Positions 51,734 to 61,800 of a stretch of DNA of 64,000 nucleotides are shown in pieces. The translations under genes were made by a program, and so were the position numbers. The first letter of the stretch is position 1; each line of letters opens with the position of its first letter. Source of the stretch: Lactobacillus sp. (GTDB taxonomy: Bacteria > Bacillota > Bacilli > Lactobacillales > Lactobacillaceae); the NCBI GenBank assembly GCA_022483245.1, contig JAKVNR010000001.1:372001-436000 (forward strand), given 5' to 3'. The notes under the pieces were generated by a model. The model was not told where the DNA came from and did no database searches. It saw only the letters and a list, made by a program, of their open reading frames with translations.

Positions 51734-54700
51734 ATGAATATCGCAGCTTTGCAAAATTTGAGCGCTTATACTTTGCTGTCTAGCCCCACGCGGGTGAAAG
51801 ACTTAGTTCAAACAGCCAAAGACCGTGGCTACACAGCTGTAGCTCTGACAGATGTTAATGTCACCTATGGTTTAGTCGATTTTTATCAGGCAGCGCGTGC
51901 AGCGGGCATTAAACCGATCCTAGGCATGACGGCGCGTACAGGCGGCATAATTGATCAGGCTGTAAATTATGATTTATTAATTTTAGCTAGGACACAAACT
52001 GGCTATCAAAATTTGCTTAAGCTGTCATCAGCAATAAATTTATTGACCGAAAACGGAGAAAATCGCAAGCTGCTGCCATTTGCCGACTTAAAAAAGTACT
52101 TGCAAGATGTAATTATCATCGTGCCAGCCAATGATCGCTCCGAACTCCATCGTTTATCCATTGAAAATCCAGATTTAGGTTCAAAATTTGTTCAGCAGCT
52201 GCATCAATTGCTGGGTGAGGGCAGCCAGCTTTATTTGGGTGTTTATGCCAGCCAGGAGCAGGCGCCATATGTTGCTTTTTGCACTGACCTTAGCCGCAGC
52301 GAATCAGTCCCGCTAGTTGCAGTCGAAGACTGCCGGTATTTGAATGCTGATGATCATTTTTTGCGTAAAAGCTTGCTTGCCATTAAGGATGGTGAAAAAT
52401 TAGCTGATCCCCTGCAGCTAAGCCAAACTGATGGGTCGCACTGGTTGCGGCCAGCAGCGGACTTGCAAGTACTATATGAAAATTTGGGTTTAACGCAAGC
52501 CTTGCAGGCAACTGGTGAGCTGGCCGCTACTTGCCAAGTGGAATTGTCTTTTGCTGGGCCAGAATTGCCGGTATTTAAGCAAACGCAATATCCGAGCTCA
52601 CAGGCCTTTTTGCAGCATTTAGCTCAAACAGGGTTAAATCAGCGCCGCCGCGGGCAGATTGAGCAAGCATATCAGGACCGGCTTGATTACGAACTGAAAA
52701 TAATCCATCAGATGGGCTTTGACGACTACTTCTTGATTGTCTGGGATGTTATGAATTTTGCTCACCGCCAGCAAATTACGACTGGGCCTGGGCGTGGTTC
52801 AGCGTGCGGGTCGCTAGTTTCTTATTCCTTGCGGATTACAGAAGTTGATCCGCTGAAGTACCACTTGCTCTTTGAGCGTTTTTTGAACCCGGCCCGCCAA
52901 CAAATGCCAGATATCGACCTAGACATTCCTGACAATCGCCGCGATGAAGTGATCCAGTACATGTTTAAAAAATATGGGATGGATCATGCCGCTCAAATCC
53001 TGACTTTTGGTACGCTGGCAGCAAAGCAGTCACTGCGTGATTGTTCCCGAATTTTTGGTTTAACCAAAACAGAAACACAAAAATTTACCCGGTCACTGCC
53101 TTTTTCTAAGCAGGCCTTGACCTTGCAGCAATGCTATCAAGAATCTGAAAAATTACGCACGCAAGTAGAAGCGGCTCCGTTAAATCAGCTGCTTTTTAAA
53201 ACTGCTTGCGGTCTAGAAGGCTTGCCGCGCCACTACTCAATTCACGCGGCTGGGTTAGTGATTTCTGACCGTTCAATTGCCAGTGTAGCTGGATTGCAAG
53301 CTGGGCCATTGGGCATTCCTGTCACCCAGCAAACGAAGAATAGTGTTGAACGTTTAGGCCTGTTAAAGATCGACTTTTTAGGCCTACGAAACTTGACCAT
53401 TTTAGGGACGGCGCTACACTTAGCTGGTTTAAAAGATCCTAATAAAATCCCTTTGGACGATCGGGCTACACTTAAACTGTTTCAAGCCGGCGACACAGAT
53501 GCCATTTTCCAATTTGAGTCAAATGGGATTAAGCATGTTCTGCAGCGGCTGCATCCTGATAATTTTGAAGATATTGTCGCCGTTAATGCCTTATATCGGC
53601 CTGGTCCGATGCAAAATATCGACCATTTTATTGCCCGTAAAAATGGGCAGGAGCCAATTTCTTACCCGGATCCAAGTTTGCAGCAAATTTTAGCCCCAAC
53701 TTATGGAATTTTGGTTTACCAAGAGCAGGTGATGCAGACAGCTCAAATTTTGGCAGGATTTTCACTTGGCGAAGCCGACCTGCTCAGGCGGGCGATGTCG
53801 AAGAAAAAGCAAGACGTGATTGACCAGCAGCGGGACAAATTCATTGCTGGCGCGGTTAAATTAGGGCATGATCAAGCTGTTGCGGCCAAGGTCTACCAAT
53901 ATATTGAACAGTTTGCCAATTATGGTTTTAACCGCTCGCATGCAGTGGCTTATAGTGAAATTGCTTTCTGGCTGGCTTACTTAAAGGTGCATTATCCGGG
54001 CGCCTTTTATACGGCACTGCTGAATTCTAATAGCGGGGACAAGGATAAAGTGGCGACTTATCTGACGGCTGTTAAAACGGCAGGCTTGCAAGTTTTTCAT
54101 CCGGATATTAATCACAGCCAAGCTGGCTATTTGTTGCAAAAGAAGGCAATTTTAGTTGGCTTGAGTGCGATTAAAGGATTGCGGCGTGATTTTGTCGCGG
54201 CCATTGTTGAGAATCAACCTTATGCGAATTTGACTGATTTTCTGCAAAAAATTCCGAACCAATTTTTACATCCTGATGCAATTAAGCGCTTGATTAAAGC
54301 CGGCTGTTTTGACAATTTTAATAGCAACCGGCTGTCCCTGCTCAAACAGGTTGATCAATTAATTGAAAGCGTCAGCATGTCTGGCGGCAACCAGTCGCTG
54401 CTGGAAGCCTTAGCGCCTAAGCCAGTTGCCGTTAAATCGCCAACCCGCGGTGAACTAGCAGCTATGGAAACTGAAGTAATGGGCTTTGCGACTACTTTGA
54501 CGCCGCTAATTGCAATTCAAAAATTCGCCCAGCGCTATCAAGCTCAGCAATTTAACACATTTGCAGTTAATGAACGAGGAATTGTGGCCGCTCAGCTGGT
54601 GAAGCTGAAACTAATTAGAACAAAACGAGGGCAGACGATGGCCTTTGCTTCGTTTAACGATGGCCATACCCAGCAAGAAGTCGTTATTTTTCCGCGCGTG

Positions 54701-54841
54701 TATGACCGCTTCAGCAACGTGCTCGAGCAGGATAGTTTTTACCTATTGCAAGTGCAGACTCGCAGCGACCGCTATGATCAGGGACAAGTACAATTCATTT
54801 TGACCAATTTGCGGCGGGTGCAGTTCAAAACCGAAAGCTAA
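51734..54841 (+). CDS. dnaE: DNA polymerase III subunit alpha
   Basis: 'VWDVMNFAHRQQITTGPGRGSACGSLVSYSLRITEVDPLKYHLLFERFLNPARQQMPDIDLDIPDNRRDEVI'. Confidence 0.96.
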   Translation: MNIAALQNLSAYTLLSSPTRVKDLVQTAKDRGYTAVALTDVNVTYGLVDFYQAARAAGIKPILGMTARTGGIIDQAVNYDLLILARTQTGYQNLLKLSSAINLLTENGENRKLLPFADLKKYLQDVIIIVPANDRSELHRLSIENPDLGSKFVQQLHQLLGEGSQLYLGVYASQEQAPYVAFCTDLSRSESVPLVAVEDCRYLNADDHFLRKSLLAIKDGEKLADPLQLSQTDGSHWLRPAADLQVLYENLGLTQALQATGELAATCQVELSFAGPELPVFKQTQYPSSQAFLQHLAQTGLNQRRRGQIEQAYQDRLDYELKIIHQMGFDDYFLIVWDVMNFAHRQQITTGPGRGSACGSLVSYSLRITEVDPLKYHLLFERFLNPARQQMPDIDLDIPDNRRDEVIQYMFKKYGMDHAAQILTFGTLAAKQSLRDCSRIFGLTKTETQKFTRSLPFSKQALTLQQCYQESEKLRTQVEAAPLNQLLFKTACGLEGLPRHYSIHAAGLVISDRSIASVAGLQAGPLGIPVTQQTKNSVERLGLLKIDFLGLRNLTILGTALHLAGLKDPNKIPLDDRATLKLFQAGDTDAIFQFESNGIKHVLQRLHPDNFEDIVAVNALYRPGPMQNIDHFIARKNGQEPISYPDPSLQQILAPTYGILVYQEQVMQTAQILAGFSLGEADLLRRAMSKKKQDVIDQQRDKFIAGAVKLGHDQAVAAKVYQYIEQFANYGFNRSHAVAYSEIAFWLAYLKVHYPGAFYTALLNSNSGDKDKVATYLTAVKTAGLQVFHPDINHSQAGYLLQKKAILVGLSAIKGLRRDFVAAIVENQPYANLTDFLQKIPNQFLHPDAIKRLIKAGCFDNFNSNRLSLLKQVDQLIESVSMSGGNQSLLEALAPKPVAVKSPTRGELAAMETEVMGFATTLTPLIAIQKFAQRYQAQQFNTFAVNERGIVAAQLVKLKLIRTKRGQTMAFASFNDGHTQQEVVIFPRVYDRFSNVLEQDSFYLLQVQTRSDRYDQGQVQFILTNLRRVQFKTES

Positions 54842-54910
54842 TTTGCTTTTTGCGTTCGGACTACCTATACTAAATTGTTAATGTTGCTAGCAAAAAAGAG
54901 AGGTACTAGC

Positions 54911-55786
54911 GTGATTGGAAAAGTTGCCACTGGCACTGTGACGGATATCAATGAACAAGCTTATTATGTACAAATTGCAGGTCAAACTTATGCTTTACCA
55001 AAAGTTGAGGTGACCCAGGAAGAAACGCCTGCACTAGGCAGCCAAGTTGCCGGCTTTATTTATGAAAATAAGCAGAAAAAGCGGATGATGACGCAATTCT
55101 GGCCGGTAGCTGGCCCAGATCAATATGGATGGGGCAAGGTAACGCAAACGCGCCGCGATTTAGGTGTGTTTGTTGATATTGGCTTGCCTGATAAAGATGT
55201 TGTGATTTCAGAGGACGATTTGCCATTTGAAGCAAGCCGGTGGCCGCGTCCTGACGATCAATTGCTCGTGCGGCTTGAAACAGACTTGAAGGACCGAATT
55301 TGGGCCAAACTAGCTGATGAAAAGATTTTTGAGCAGTTATCGCAAAACTTTCCAGATAATTTAAATAATAAAAATATCGCCGGCACAGTTTACAGCAGCC
55401 GGCCAATTGGCGCATTTGTAATTACCGATGAATACTACCTAGCCTTTGTCCATTCGTCGCAGTCTTATCAGCCGCTTAGATTGGGAGAACACATTACGGG
55501 CCGGGTAATTGGTGCCAGCAAGTATGGCCGCTTGAATTTAAGCGTTCTGCCCCGCAGTTATGAAGAAATTGATGATGATGCGCAAATGCTACTGGTAAGT
55601 CTGCAGCGTGAAGCAACTAAGACGCTGCCATTTTCAGATGCTAGCAGCCCAGAAGAAATCAAAGCGCATTTTGGAATTTCTAAAGGTGCTTTTAAGCGGG
55701 CTATTGGCCATCTCTTGAAGGCTAACTTGATTGTGGAAGATAAAGCAGCAGGCACGATTAGCCTGCTTGAACAAGGTGAGGAATAA
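54911..55786 (+). CDS. CvfB-like S1 RNA-binding protein
   Basis: S1-like segments 'YGWGKVTQTRRDLGVFVDIGLPDKDVVISEDDLP' and C-terminal wHTH 'HFGISKGAFKRAIGHLLKANLI'; start inferred at GTG. Confidence 0.82.
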   Translation: MIGKVATGTVTDINEQAYYVQIAGQTYALPKVEVTQEETPALGSQVAGFIYENKQKKRMMTQFWPVAGPDQYGWGKVTQTRRDLGVFVDIGLPDKDVVISEDDLPFEASRWPRPDDQLLVRLETDLKDRIWAKLADEKIFEQLSQNFPDNLNNKNIAGTVYSSRPIGAFVITDEYYLAFVHSSQSYQPLRLGEHITGRVIGASKYGRLNLSVLPRSYEEIDDDAQMLLVSLQREATKTLPFSDASSPEEIKAHFGISKGAFKRAIGHLLKANLIVEDKAAGTISLLEQGEE

Positions 55787-56154
55787 TGCTGTTTAAATAC
55801 CGGCAAGATTATGAAAAAACCGTCATGGGTTTTTTGTCATATTTGCCTGACTTTAAAAACCTCAATAATTTGCGGCAAGAGATGAAGCTGTACAATAATC
55901 CAGACAATCACTTTGAAATTTATCTTTTTAGCAAAAGTCAGCAAAGCGATTATTTAGGTATTATTGGCCTGCAGCATGAGCCTAAATTCGTGGTTGTTCG
56001 GTATATTGCTTTAGCTCCAGATATTCGCAATCAACACTACGAAAAAATTTTGATGCAAGAGCTGCAAAATACCTTCCCCCAAGAAAATATTACAGCTGTG
56101 CCAGATTATACCTATCTGCTGAAGTATTTGCGGTCTGATCAGACAAATGCCTGA
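55786..56154 (+). CDS. ribT: RibT-like GNAT-fold protein
   Basis: 'MLFKYRQDYEKTVMGFLSYLPDFKNLNNLRQEMKLYNNPDNHFEIYLF'; located upstream of scpA. Confidence 0.78.
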   Translation: MLFKYRQDYEKTVMGFLSYLPDFKNLNNLRQEMKLYNNPDNHFEIYLFSKSQQSDYLGIIGLQHEPKFVVVRYIALAPDIRNQHYEKILMQELQNTFPQENITAVPDYTYLLKYLRSDQTNA

Positions 56155-56872
56155 GCCATTAACCCTGCAGCTAGCTAGCTTTGAGGGCCCACTAGATTTA
56201 TTATTGCATTTGATTCGTCAGCAGCGGCTAGATATTTATGATATTCCGATTGCTCAAGTGACAGATCAGTACATGCATTATTTGCGGCAAATGGAGCAAA
56301 TGAACTTGCAAATTGCTGGTGATTATTTTGTGATGGCTTCGACTTTACTCAAAATTAAGTCGCAGCAGCTGCTGCCGCATAATGAATACGTTGATAATAC
56401 TGAAGAAGATTCCCGGCAGGAATTGGTTGAGCAGTTAGTTGAATATTCAATGTATCAAAAAATTGCCAGCTATTTGGGCCAGCAGGCAAAAAAAGCGCCT
56501 TTTGTGGCCGCTAAAGACCCGGCGCAGCCGACTGATCAGGCGCATTTGCCGCTAAAGCCGGGGCAAATTACGACTAGAGAGTTAGTGCAAGCTATGAGTA
56601 AAGTTGTTGCTCGGTTGCGCTTGCGTCAGCCGGCGACTAGTCAAGTAAAGCCGCACCACTTTAAAATTACTGAACTGCGAGGCAAGCTAGTACAAATGCT
56701 TGCTCGTAAAGGCAAGGTTTCATTTACTGGAGCCGCAGAAGACTTTAGCTCGATGGACGAAGTTGTGGGGTTATTTTTGGCTGTTCTTGGTTTATACAAA
56801 GACCAGGCAATTGCAGTAATTCAGCGAGGAGATGACTTGTTGCTGCAATCAGCAACTCCAACCGATGATTAA
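56147..56872 (+). CDS. scpA: segregation and condensation protein A
   Basis: 'LASFEGPLDLLLHLIRQQRLDIYDIPIAQVTDQYMHYL'. Confidence 0.95.
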   Translation: MPEPLTLQLASFEGPLDLLLHLIRQQRLDIYDIPIAQVTDQYMHYLRQMEQMNLQIAGDYFVMASTLLKIKSQQLLPHNEYVDNTEEDSRQELVEQLVEYSMYQKIASYLGQQAKKAPFVAAKDPAQPTDQAHLPLKPGQITTRELVQAMSKVVARLRLRQPATSQVKPHHFKITELRGKLVQMLARKGKVSFTGAAEDFSSMDEVVGLFLAVLGLYKDQAIAVIQRGDDLLLQSATPTDD

Positions 56873-57425
56873 TAAGACCGCTGCTTTAGAAGCTATTTTA
56901 TATTTAGCTGGCGATGATGGGCTAAATCTTACTGAAATAGCAACTTTATTGGAAATTGCCCAACCCGCTGCTCGGCAACTAGTTGAACACTTGCAAAAAC
57001 AGCTGCAAGCTGCTGAAACAAGTGGTTTGCAACTGCTCCAGGTGGAAGATCGCTACAAATTAACAACAAAGCCATCCTTGAGCCAGCTTGCTCAGAAATT
57101 TTTACAAACAAATGTTAGCCCTAAATTAAGCCAGGCGGCTTTAGAAGTTTTAGCGATTGTGGCTTACCAGCAACCGATTACCCGGGCTGAAATTGATGAG
57201 CTGCGCGGGGTAAATTCACACGGCGCACTGCAAACACTAGTCTGGCGCAATTTAGTGATGACTAACGGGCATAAAGCCGTTGCTGGCAATCCGCGCTTGT
57301 ATCAGACCACTGATTATTTTTTGCAATATTTTGGCTTTCAGAGCTTAGCGGATTTGCCAGCTCAGGACCAATTCAGTGAAGAAATTGAGCAACCAGCAGC
57401 AATTGATTTATTCCAGCAACGATAA
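56865..57425 (+). CDS. scpB: segregation and condensation protein B
   Basis: 'AALEAILYLAGDDGLNLTEIATLLEI...ALEVLAIVAYQQPITRAEIDELRGVNSHGALQTLV'; start refined, overlaps the scpA stop. Confidence 0.94.
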   Translation: MINKTAALEAILYLAGDDGLNLTEIATLLEIAQPAARQLVEHLQKQLQAAETSGLQLLQVEDRYKLTTKPSLSQLAQKFLQTNVSPKLSQAALEVLAIVAYQQPITRAEIDELRGVNSHGALQTLVWRNLVMTNGHKAVAGNPRLYQTTDYFLQYFGFQSLADLPAQDQFSEEIEQPAAIDLFQQR

Positions 57426-57447
57426 AGTTTAGATGAAGGAGACTAAC

Positions 57448-58164
57448 ATGGCTGAAAGACTGCAAAAAGTAATTGCGGCTGCCGGGATTACCTCGCGGCG
57501 CAAAGCTGAACAACTGATTTTGGCAGGACGTGTCAGTGTTGATGGTAAAAAAGTAACAACATTAGGGACCAAGGTGGAACCACATCAAGAAGTGGCTGTC
57601 GATGATGTCCCAATTAAAGCCCAAGCGCTGCATACTTATTTGTTTTATAAGCCTCGCGGGGTAATTTCAGCAGTGTCTGATAATCATGGTCGCCGAACAG
57701 TAGCCGATTATTTTGCTGATCTTCCATATCGTTTGTACCCAATTGGCCGGTTAGACTACGATACTTCAGGTCTGTTACTGATGACTGATGATGGTGATTT
57801 AGCTAATCATTTAATGCACCCGCGCAATGAAGTGCCAAAGGTTTACGTGGCAAAAGTGGAAGGGGCATTAAATGGGGCGGCTATTCATGCCTTAAAAACT
57901 GGTGTGCAAATCAAGGGACACAAAGCAAGCCCTGCGAAAGTCAAAATTTTAAAAACTAAGCAAGGGCACCGTACCTCTCAAATTGTGCAGCTAACAATTC
58001 ACGAAGGCCACTATCACCAAGTGAAGCTGATGCTGCAAGCAGTGGGTTGTCCTGTCCAAAAGTTGTCGCGCCCACGTTACGCTTTTTTGACTTTGCAAGG
58101 TTTATCAGCTGGCCAATACCGCGAATTAACGCCGCAGGAAGTTGACAAACTGCGGCATTTGTAA
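57448..58164 (+). CDS. rluB: pseudouridine synthase (RluB-like)
   Basis: 'MAERLQKVIAAAGITSRRKAEQLILAGRVSVDGK', 'PIGRLDYDTSGLLLMTDDGDLANHL'. Confidence 0.93.
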   Translation: MAERLQKVIAAAGITSRRKAEQLILAGRVSVDGKKVTTLGTKVEPHQEVAVDDVPIKAQALHTYLFYKPRGVISAVSDNHGRRTVADYFADLPYRLYPIGRLDYDTSGLLLMTDDGDLANHLMHPRNEVPKVYVAKVEGALNGAAIHALKTGVQIKGHKASPAKVKILKTKQGHRTSQIVQLTIHEGHYHQVKLMLQAVGCPVQKLSRPRYAFLTLQGLSAGQYRELTPQEVDKLRHL

Positions 58165-58199
58165 TAGATTAAAGTTGTCAGTTGAATAAAGGAAATGTT

Positions 58200-58320
58200 G
58201 TTCTCAAGGCAGGGTGAAAATCCCGACCGGCGGTTTGAGTCCGCAACCTGCATATGCAGTGGAGTCCTATAGGCACCGATAGTTATAGTCTAGATGGTAG
58301 AGGACAGGCATGATAACTGC
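58200..58320 (+). promoter_or_regulatory. FMN riboswitch (RFN element)
   Basis: 'caaggcagggtgaaaatcccgaccggcggtttgagtccgc ... ggcaccgatagttatagtc...gacaggcatgataact' conserved RFN core. Confidence 0.93.
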
Positions 58321-58348
58321 TAGCTTACTTTTAAGAAAACAATTAGAA

Positions 58349-58378
58349 GGTCTGTTGCTTGGGGCAACGGATCTTTTT
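58349..58378 (+). terminator. riboswitch-controlled intrinsic terminator
   Basis: ggtctgttgc...gcaacggatcttttt, 10-bp stem between RFN and ribU. Confidence 0.8.
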
Positions 58379-58401
58379 GATTGCAGGAAGGAGTAAGTTT
58401 A

Positions 58402-58995
58402 ATGCAAAAAGAAGCTTCAACTGAAAAAATTAAACTGCGGTATTGGGTAGCCTGGGCGGTCATCGCTGCGATTGCCTTTTTAATCATGAAGTTCGAATTT
58501 CCGGTGATCCCGGTGATCCCATACCTGAAAATGGACTTTTCTGACGTGGTTGTAGCAATGTCGACCCTGATTTTTGGCCCTTTAGGCGGCACCATGGTAG
58601 CATTTTTTAAGTCGCTGCTGAATTACTTGATTTCGGGTGCGAATATTTTGAGTTTGATCGGTGATACAGCCGCTTTTCTAGCCAGCATCGCTTTTGCTTT
58701 GCCGATGTATTACTTGTCAAAGAAACATCCTGACAAGAATAGTTCAAAAATTATTGGGATTGCCGTTGGGATTATTGGGCTGACAATCGTAATGTCAGTG
58801 ATGAATGCCTTCATCTTAACTCCAATGTATGTTAAATTTGCTAACTTTACTTTGCCGCACGGGATGATGTCTTACATCTTTACCGCAATTGTCCCATTTA
58901 ACTTGGCTAAAGGTTTAGTTAACGGTGTAATTGTCTTCTTACTTTGGAAGAGTGTTATTCCGCAGCTGCAAAAATATGTCTTACGGCATTTTTAA
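58402..58995 (+). CDS. ribU: ECF transporter S component, riboflavin (RibU)
   Basis: 'YLKMDFSDVVVAMSTLIFGPLGGTMVAFFKSLLNYLISG' typical RibU; downstream of FMN riboswitch. Confidence 0.94.
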   Translation: MQKEASTEKIKLRYWVAWAVIAAIAFLIMKFEFPVIPVIPYLKMDFSDVVVAMSTLIFGPLGGTMVAFFKSLLNYLISGANILSLIGDTAAFLASIAFALPMYYLSKKHPDKNSSKIIGIAVGIIGLTIVMSVMNAFILTPMYVKFANFTLPHGMMSYIFTAIVPFNLAKGLVNGVIVFLLWKSVIPQLQKYVLRHF

Positions 58996-59028
58996 ATTCA
59001 GATAATTCAACGCTTGTATGAAAAAGTC

Positions 59029-59060
59029 AATCGTCTGCCTGATAAGGCAGGCGATTTTTT
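59029..59060 (+). terminator. intrinsic terminator after ribU
   Basis: aatcgtctgcctgataaggcaggcgatttttt. Confidence 0.85.
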
Positions 59061-59126
59061 GATCTAAGAATGCAAAGCCTAGGCAGCTATGCTAAACTAG
59101 TTAGGTATAATGGAGGGAATTTCAGG

Positions 59127-59744
59127 ATGAGTGAAAAAAACGAGCAGCAGCCCTTGCAGCACTATAGCCGCCCGCAAATGTCCCGGCGGCAAGACCCCAA
59201 TCTACGCGGCCGGCATGCCGACAGCAAGCGGCACAACCGCGGCGGTAAAAAGCACACGAGCTTGTGGGTCAGCTTAATCATCATTGCTATTTTGATTATT
59301 TCAATTGGGCCATTGATCCGCTCGCAGGTGAATAAAACTGATCGACAAGATTTGGCGAGTCCAAAAGTCGTTAAAAAGAGCAGCAGCACTAAGGCTAAGA
59401 AAAAGTCGACCAGTAAGTCAACGTCTAAGGCTAAATCCAGCGCTAGTTCAAATAAAACTAAGACGCAGGCTAAAACTTCATCATCGCAGCAAACGACGAC
59501 TAACTCTGCTGCAGGTAGCACTAATTCACAATCAGCTACTAGCGGTAGCAGTAGTCAAAATACACAGACAAATACGACTAGTCAAAGCAGCAAGGGTACG
59601 CCGTCAACTTACGTTGTTAAATCTGGTGATACCTTGTCAAGTATTGCTAGTCAATATGGCCTGTCAGTTGATCAATTGACCCAGTTGAATAATCTGACTA
59701 ACACAGGCTCAATTCAGACTGGACAAACTTTGAAATTGAAATAA
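59127..59744 (+). CDS. LysM-domain membrane-anchored protein with S/T/K-rich linker
   Basis: 'YVVKSGDTLSSIASQYGLSVDQLTQLNNLTNTGSIQTGQTLKLK'; single N-terminal TM. Confidence 0.92.
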   Translation: MSEKNEQQPLQHYSRPQMSRRQDPNLRGRHADSKRHNRGGKKHTSLWVSLIIIAILIISIGPLIRSQVNKTDRQDLASPKVVKKSSSTKAKKKSTSKSTSKAKSSASSNKTKTQAKTSSSQQTTTNSAAGSTNSQSATSGSSSQNTQTNTTSQSSKGTPSTYVVKSGDTLSSIASQYGLSVDQLTQLNNLTNTGSIQTGQTLKLK

Positions 59745-59773
59745 AATAAAGGTCGTAAATTTGAATAAGGAGG

Positions 59774-59795
59774 AAAGAGACGCAAGTCTCTTTTT
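59774..59795 (+). terminator. terminator-like hairpin located between SD and start of cmk
   Basis: AAAGAGAC-GCAA-GTCTCTTTTTT; 8-bp stem, GNRA-type tetraloop, T-run. Confidence 0.7.
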
Positions 59796-59801
59796 TATTG
59801 G

Positions 59802-60476
59802 ATGCAAGTAGCTATTGATGGACCTGCTTCAGCAGGCAAAAGCACGGTTGCCAAAATCGTGGCTAAAAAATTGTCATTTATTTATATCGATACTGGTGCA
59901 ATGTATCGGGCATGTACCTTGATTGCTAAAAACCATGGTTTAGACTACGGCGATGAAGCTGGGATTTTAGCAGCCATTACTCCAGGCAGCATTCGGTTTG
60001 AAGCTGGTCAAGATGAACAGCGGGTAATTGTTGAAGGTGAAGATGCTAGTTTAGCTATCAGGACGCCAGAAATTACAGCCAATGTCTCACAAGTTTCAGC
60101 TCTGCCAGGAGTGCGGGCTAAGATGGTCAGCCTGCAGCGAGAAATGGCTGGGACCACTAATGTAATTATGGATGGCCGCGATATTGGTACCACTGTTTTG
60201 CCACATGCAGATGTCAAAATTTTCTTAATTGCTTCGATTGCAGCCCGGGCCAAGCGCCGCGAACTTGACTATGCTGAAAAAGGTATTCACGAAGATTACG
60301 ATAAAATTTATCAAGACATTAAACTACGTGATTATAAAGATTCACACCGTGAAGTTTCACCTTTGCGCAAAGCCGACGATGCAGTTGAAATTGATACCTC
60401 TAATTTGAACATTGAGCAAGTTGTGGCAGCAATTTTGGACGTGATTGCAAAAAAGCAAAAAATATCACCTAAATAG
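59802..60476 (+). CDS. cmk: cytidylate kinase
   Basis: 'MQVAIDGPASAGKSTVAKIVAKKLSFIYIDTGAMYRA', 'MDGRDIGTTVLPHADVKIFL'. Confidence 0.96.
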   Translation: MQVAIDGPASAGKSTVAKIVAKKLSFIYIDTGAMYRACTLIAKNHGLDYGDEAGILAAITPGSIRFEAGQDEQRVIVEGEDASLAIRTPEITANVSQVSALPGVRAKMVSLQREMAGTTNVIMDGRDIGTTVLPHADVKIFLIASIAARAKRRELDYAEKGIHEDYDKIYQDIKLRDYKDSHREVSPLRKADDAVEIDTSNLNIEQVVAAILDVIAKKQKISPK

Positions 60477-60530
60477 TAGAAAAATTACGCGAATTACTAT
60501 AAAATTGTTAAGTGATATTGGGAGGTATTT

Positions 60531-61733
60531 ATGTCAGAAAACAGTAATCAATTTTTAGATGCTTTAAAACAAATGCAGGGAGTTGAGGTTGGCAACATCG
60601 TTGACGTTGAAGTCTTAGACGTTGAAGACGGTCAAATCGCCGTTGGCGTTGAAAATGCAGGTGTTGAAGGTGTAATCACTAAGCGTGAATTCACTGCTGA
60701 CCGTAACGCTGACTTGCACGATTTAGTAAAACCAGGTGACAAGTTCAAAGCTTTAGTTCTGAGAAGAGCTGGCGGCGACAAGGAGAATGGTGAATTCTTC
60801 TTCTCAGTTACCCGTTTAGAAGAACGTGAAGCTTACAAGAAGTTGCAAAAGGACTTCGAAGAAGGCAACACTGTTGAAGGTACTGTTGTTGGTGCCGTTC
60901 GTGGTGGTTTGCTGGTTAATGTTGGTACTCGCGGCTTCTTACCGGCTTCACTGATTTCAAACCGTTATGTTTCTGATTTGAAGCCTTTCATCGGTAAGAA
61001 GATGAACTTAAAGATCACCGAAATTGACCCAGATAAGAACCGTCTGATCTTATCACGGAAAGACCTGATCGAAAAGGAACGGACTGAAGCCTTTGAAAAG
61101 GTTGCTTCACAATTAGTTGAAGGCGACATCATTGAAGGTACTGTTTCTCGCTTGACAGGCTTTGGTGCCTTTATTGATGTTGGTGGTGTTGACGGCTTAG
61201 TTCACATTTCAGAAATTTCCTACAAGCACGTTGACAAGCCAAGCGACGTTTTGAAGGTTGGTCAAACTGTTAAGGTTAAGGTTATTGGCATTGATAACGA
61301 CCGTCGTCGGATCTCATTGTCAATCAAGCAAACTTTGCCATCACCATTTGAAGAAGCTACTAAAGGCTTAACTGAAGGTGATGTCATTGAAGGCAAGATC
61401 AAGACCTTAACTTCATTTGGTGCTTTCGTAGAAGTTGCTGACGGTATCCAAGGTTTGGTACACGTTTCAGAAATTTCTAACAAGCACGTTGACAAGCCAA
61501 GCGATGTTTTGAAGGTTGGCGAAACTGTTAAGGTACGCGTTTTGAACATTGACCCGAATGAACACCGGATTTCACTGTCAATGAAGCAAGCACAACCAAA
61601 CAGTGAACAAGAAAGCAAACGTCCTCGTCGTCACAACAACCGTGACAATGTTGCTAATAAGTACATGAACAACAATGACAACGGCTTTGCTTTAGGTGAC
61701 ATTATTGGTGATCAATTAAAGGATCGCAATTAA
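60531..61733 (+). CDS. rpsA: 30S ribosomal protein S1 homolog (four S1 domains)
   Basis: Repeated 'GDIIEGTVSRLTGFGAFIDVGGVDGLVHISEIS' domains; follows cmk. Confidence 0.95.
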   Translation: MSENSNQFLDALKQMQGVEVGNIVDVEVLDVEDGQIAVGVENAGVEGVITKREFTADRNADLHDLVKPGDKFKALVLRRAGGDKENGEFFFSVTRLEEREAYKKLQKDFEEGNTVEGTVVGAVRGGLLVNVGTRGFLPASLISNRYVSDLKPFIGKKMNLKITEIDPDKNRLILSRKDLIEKERTEAFEKVASQLVEGDIIEGTVSRLTGFGAFIDVGGVDGLVHISEISYKHVDKPSDVLKVGQTVKVKVIGIDNDRRRISLSIKQTLPSPFEEATKGLTEGDVIEGKIKTLTSFGAFVEVADGIQGLVHVSEISNKHVDKPSDVLKVGETVKVRVLNIDPNEHRISLSMKQAQPNSEQESKRPRRHNNRDNVANKYMNNNDNGFALGDIIGDQLKDRN

Positions 61734-61748
61734 GCTTTAACTAAGCAG

Positions 61749-61782
61749 AAAAGGGAGCTGACTAATCTCAGCTCTCTTTTTT
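61749..61782 (+). terminator. intrinsic terminator after rpsA
   Basis: aagggagctgactaatctcagctctctttttt. Confidence 0.75.
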
Positions 61783-61800
61783 CATCGAAGGAGGTAGCTA

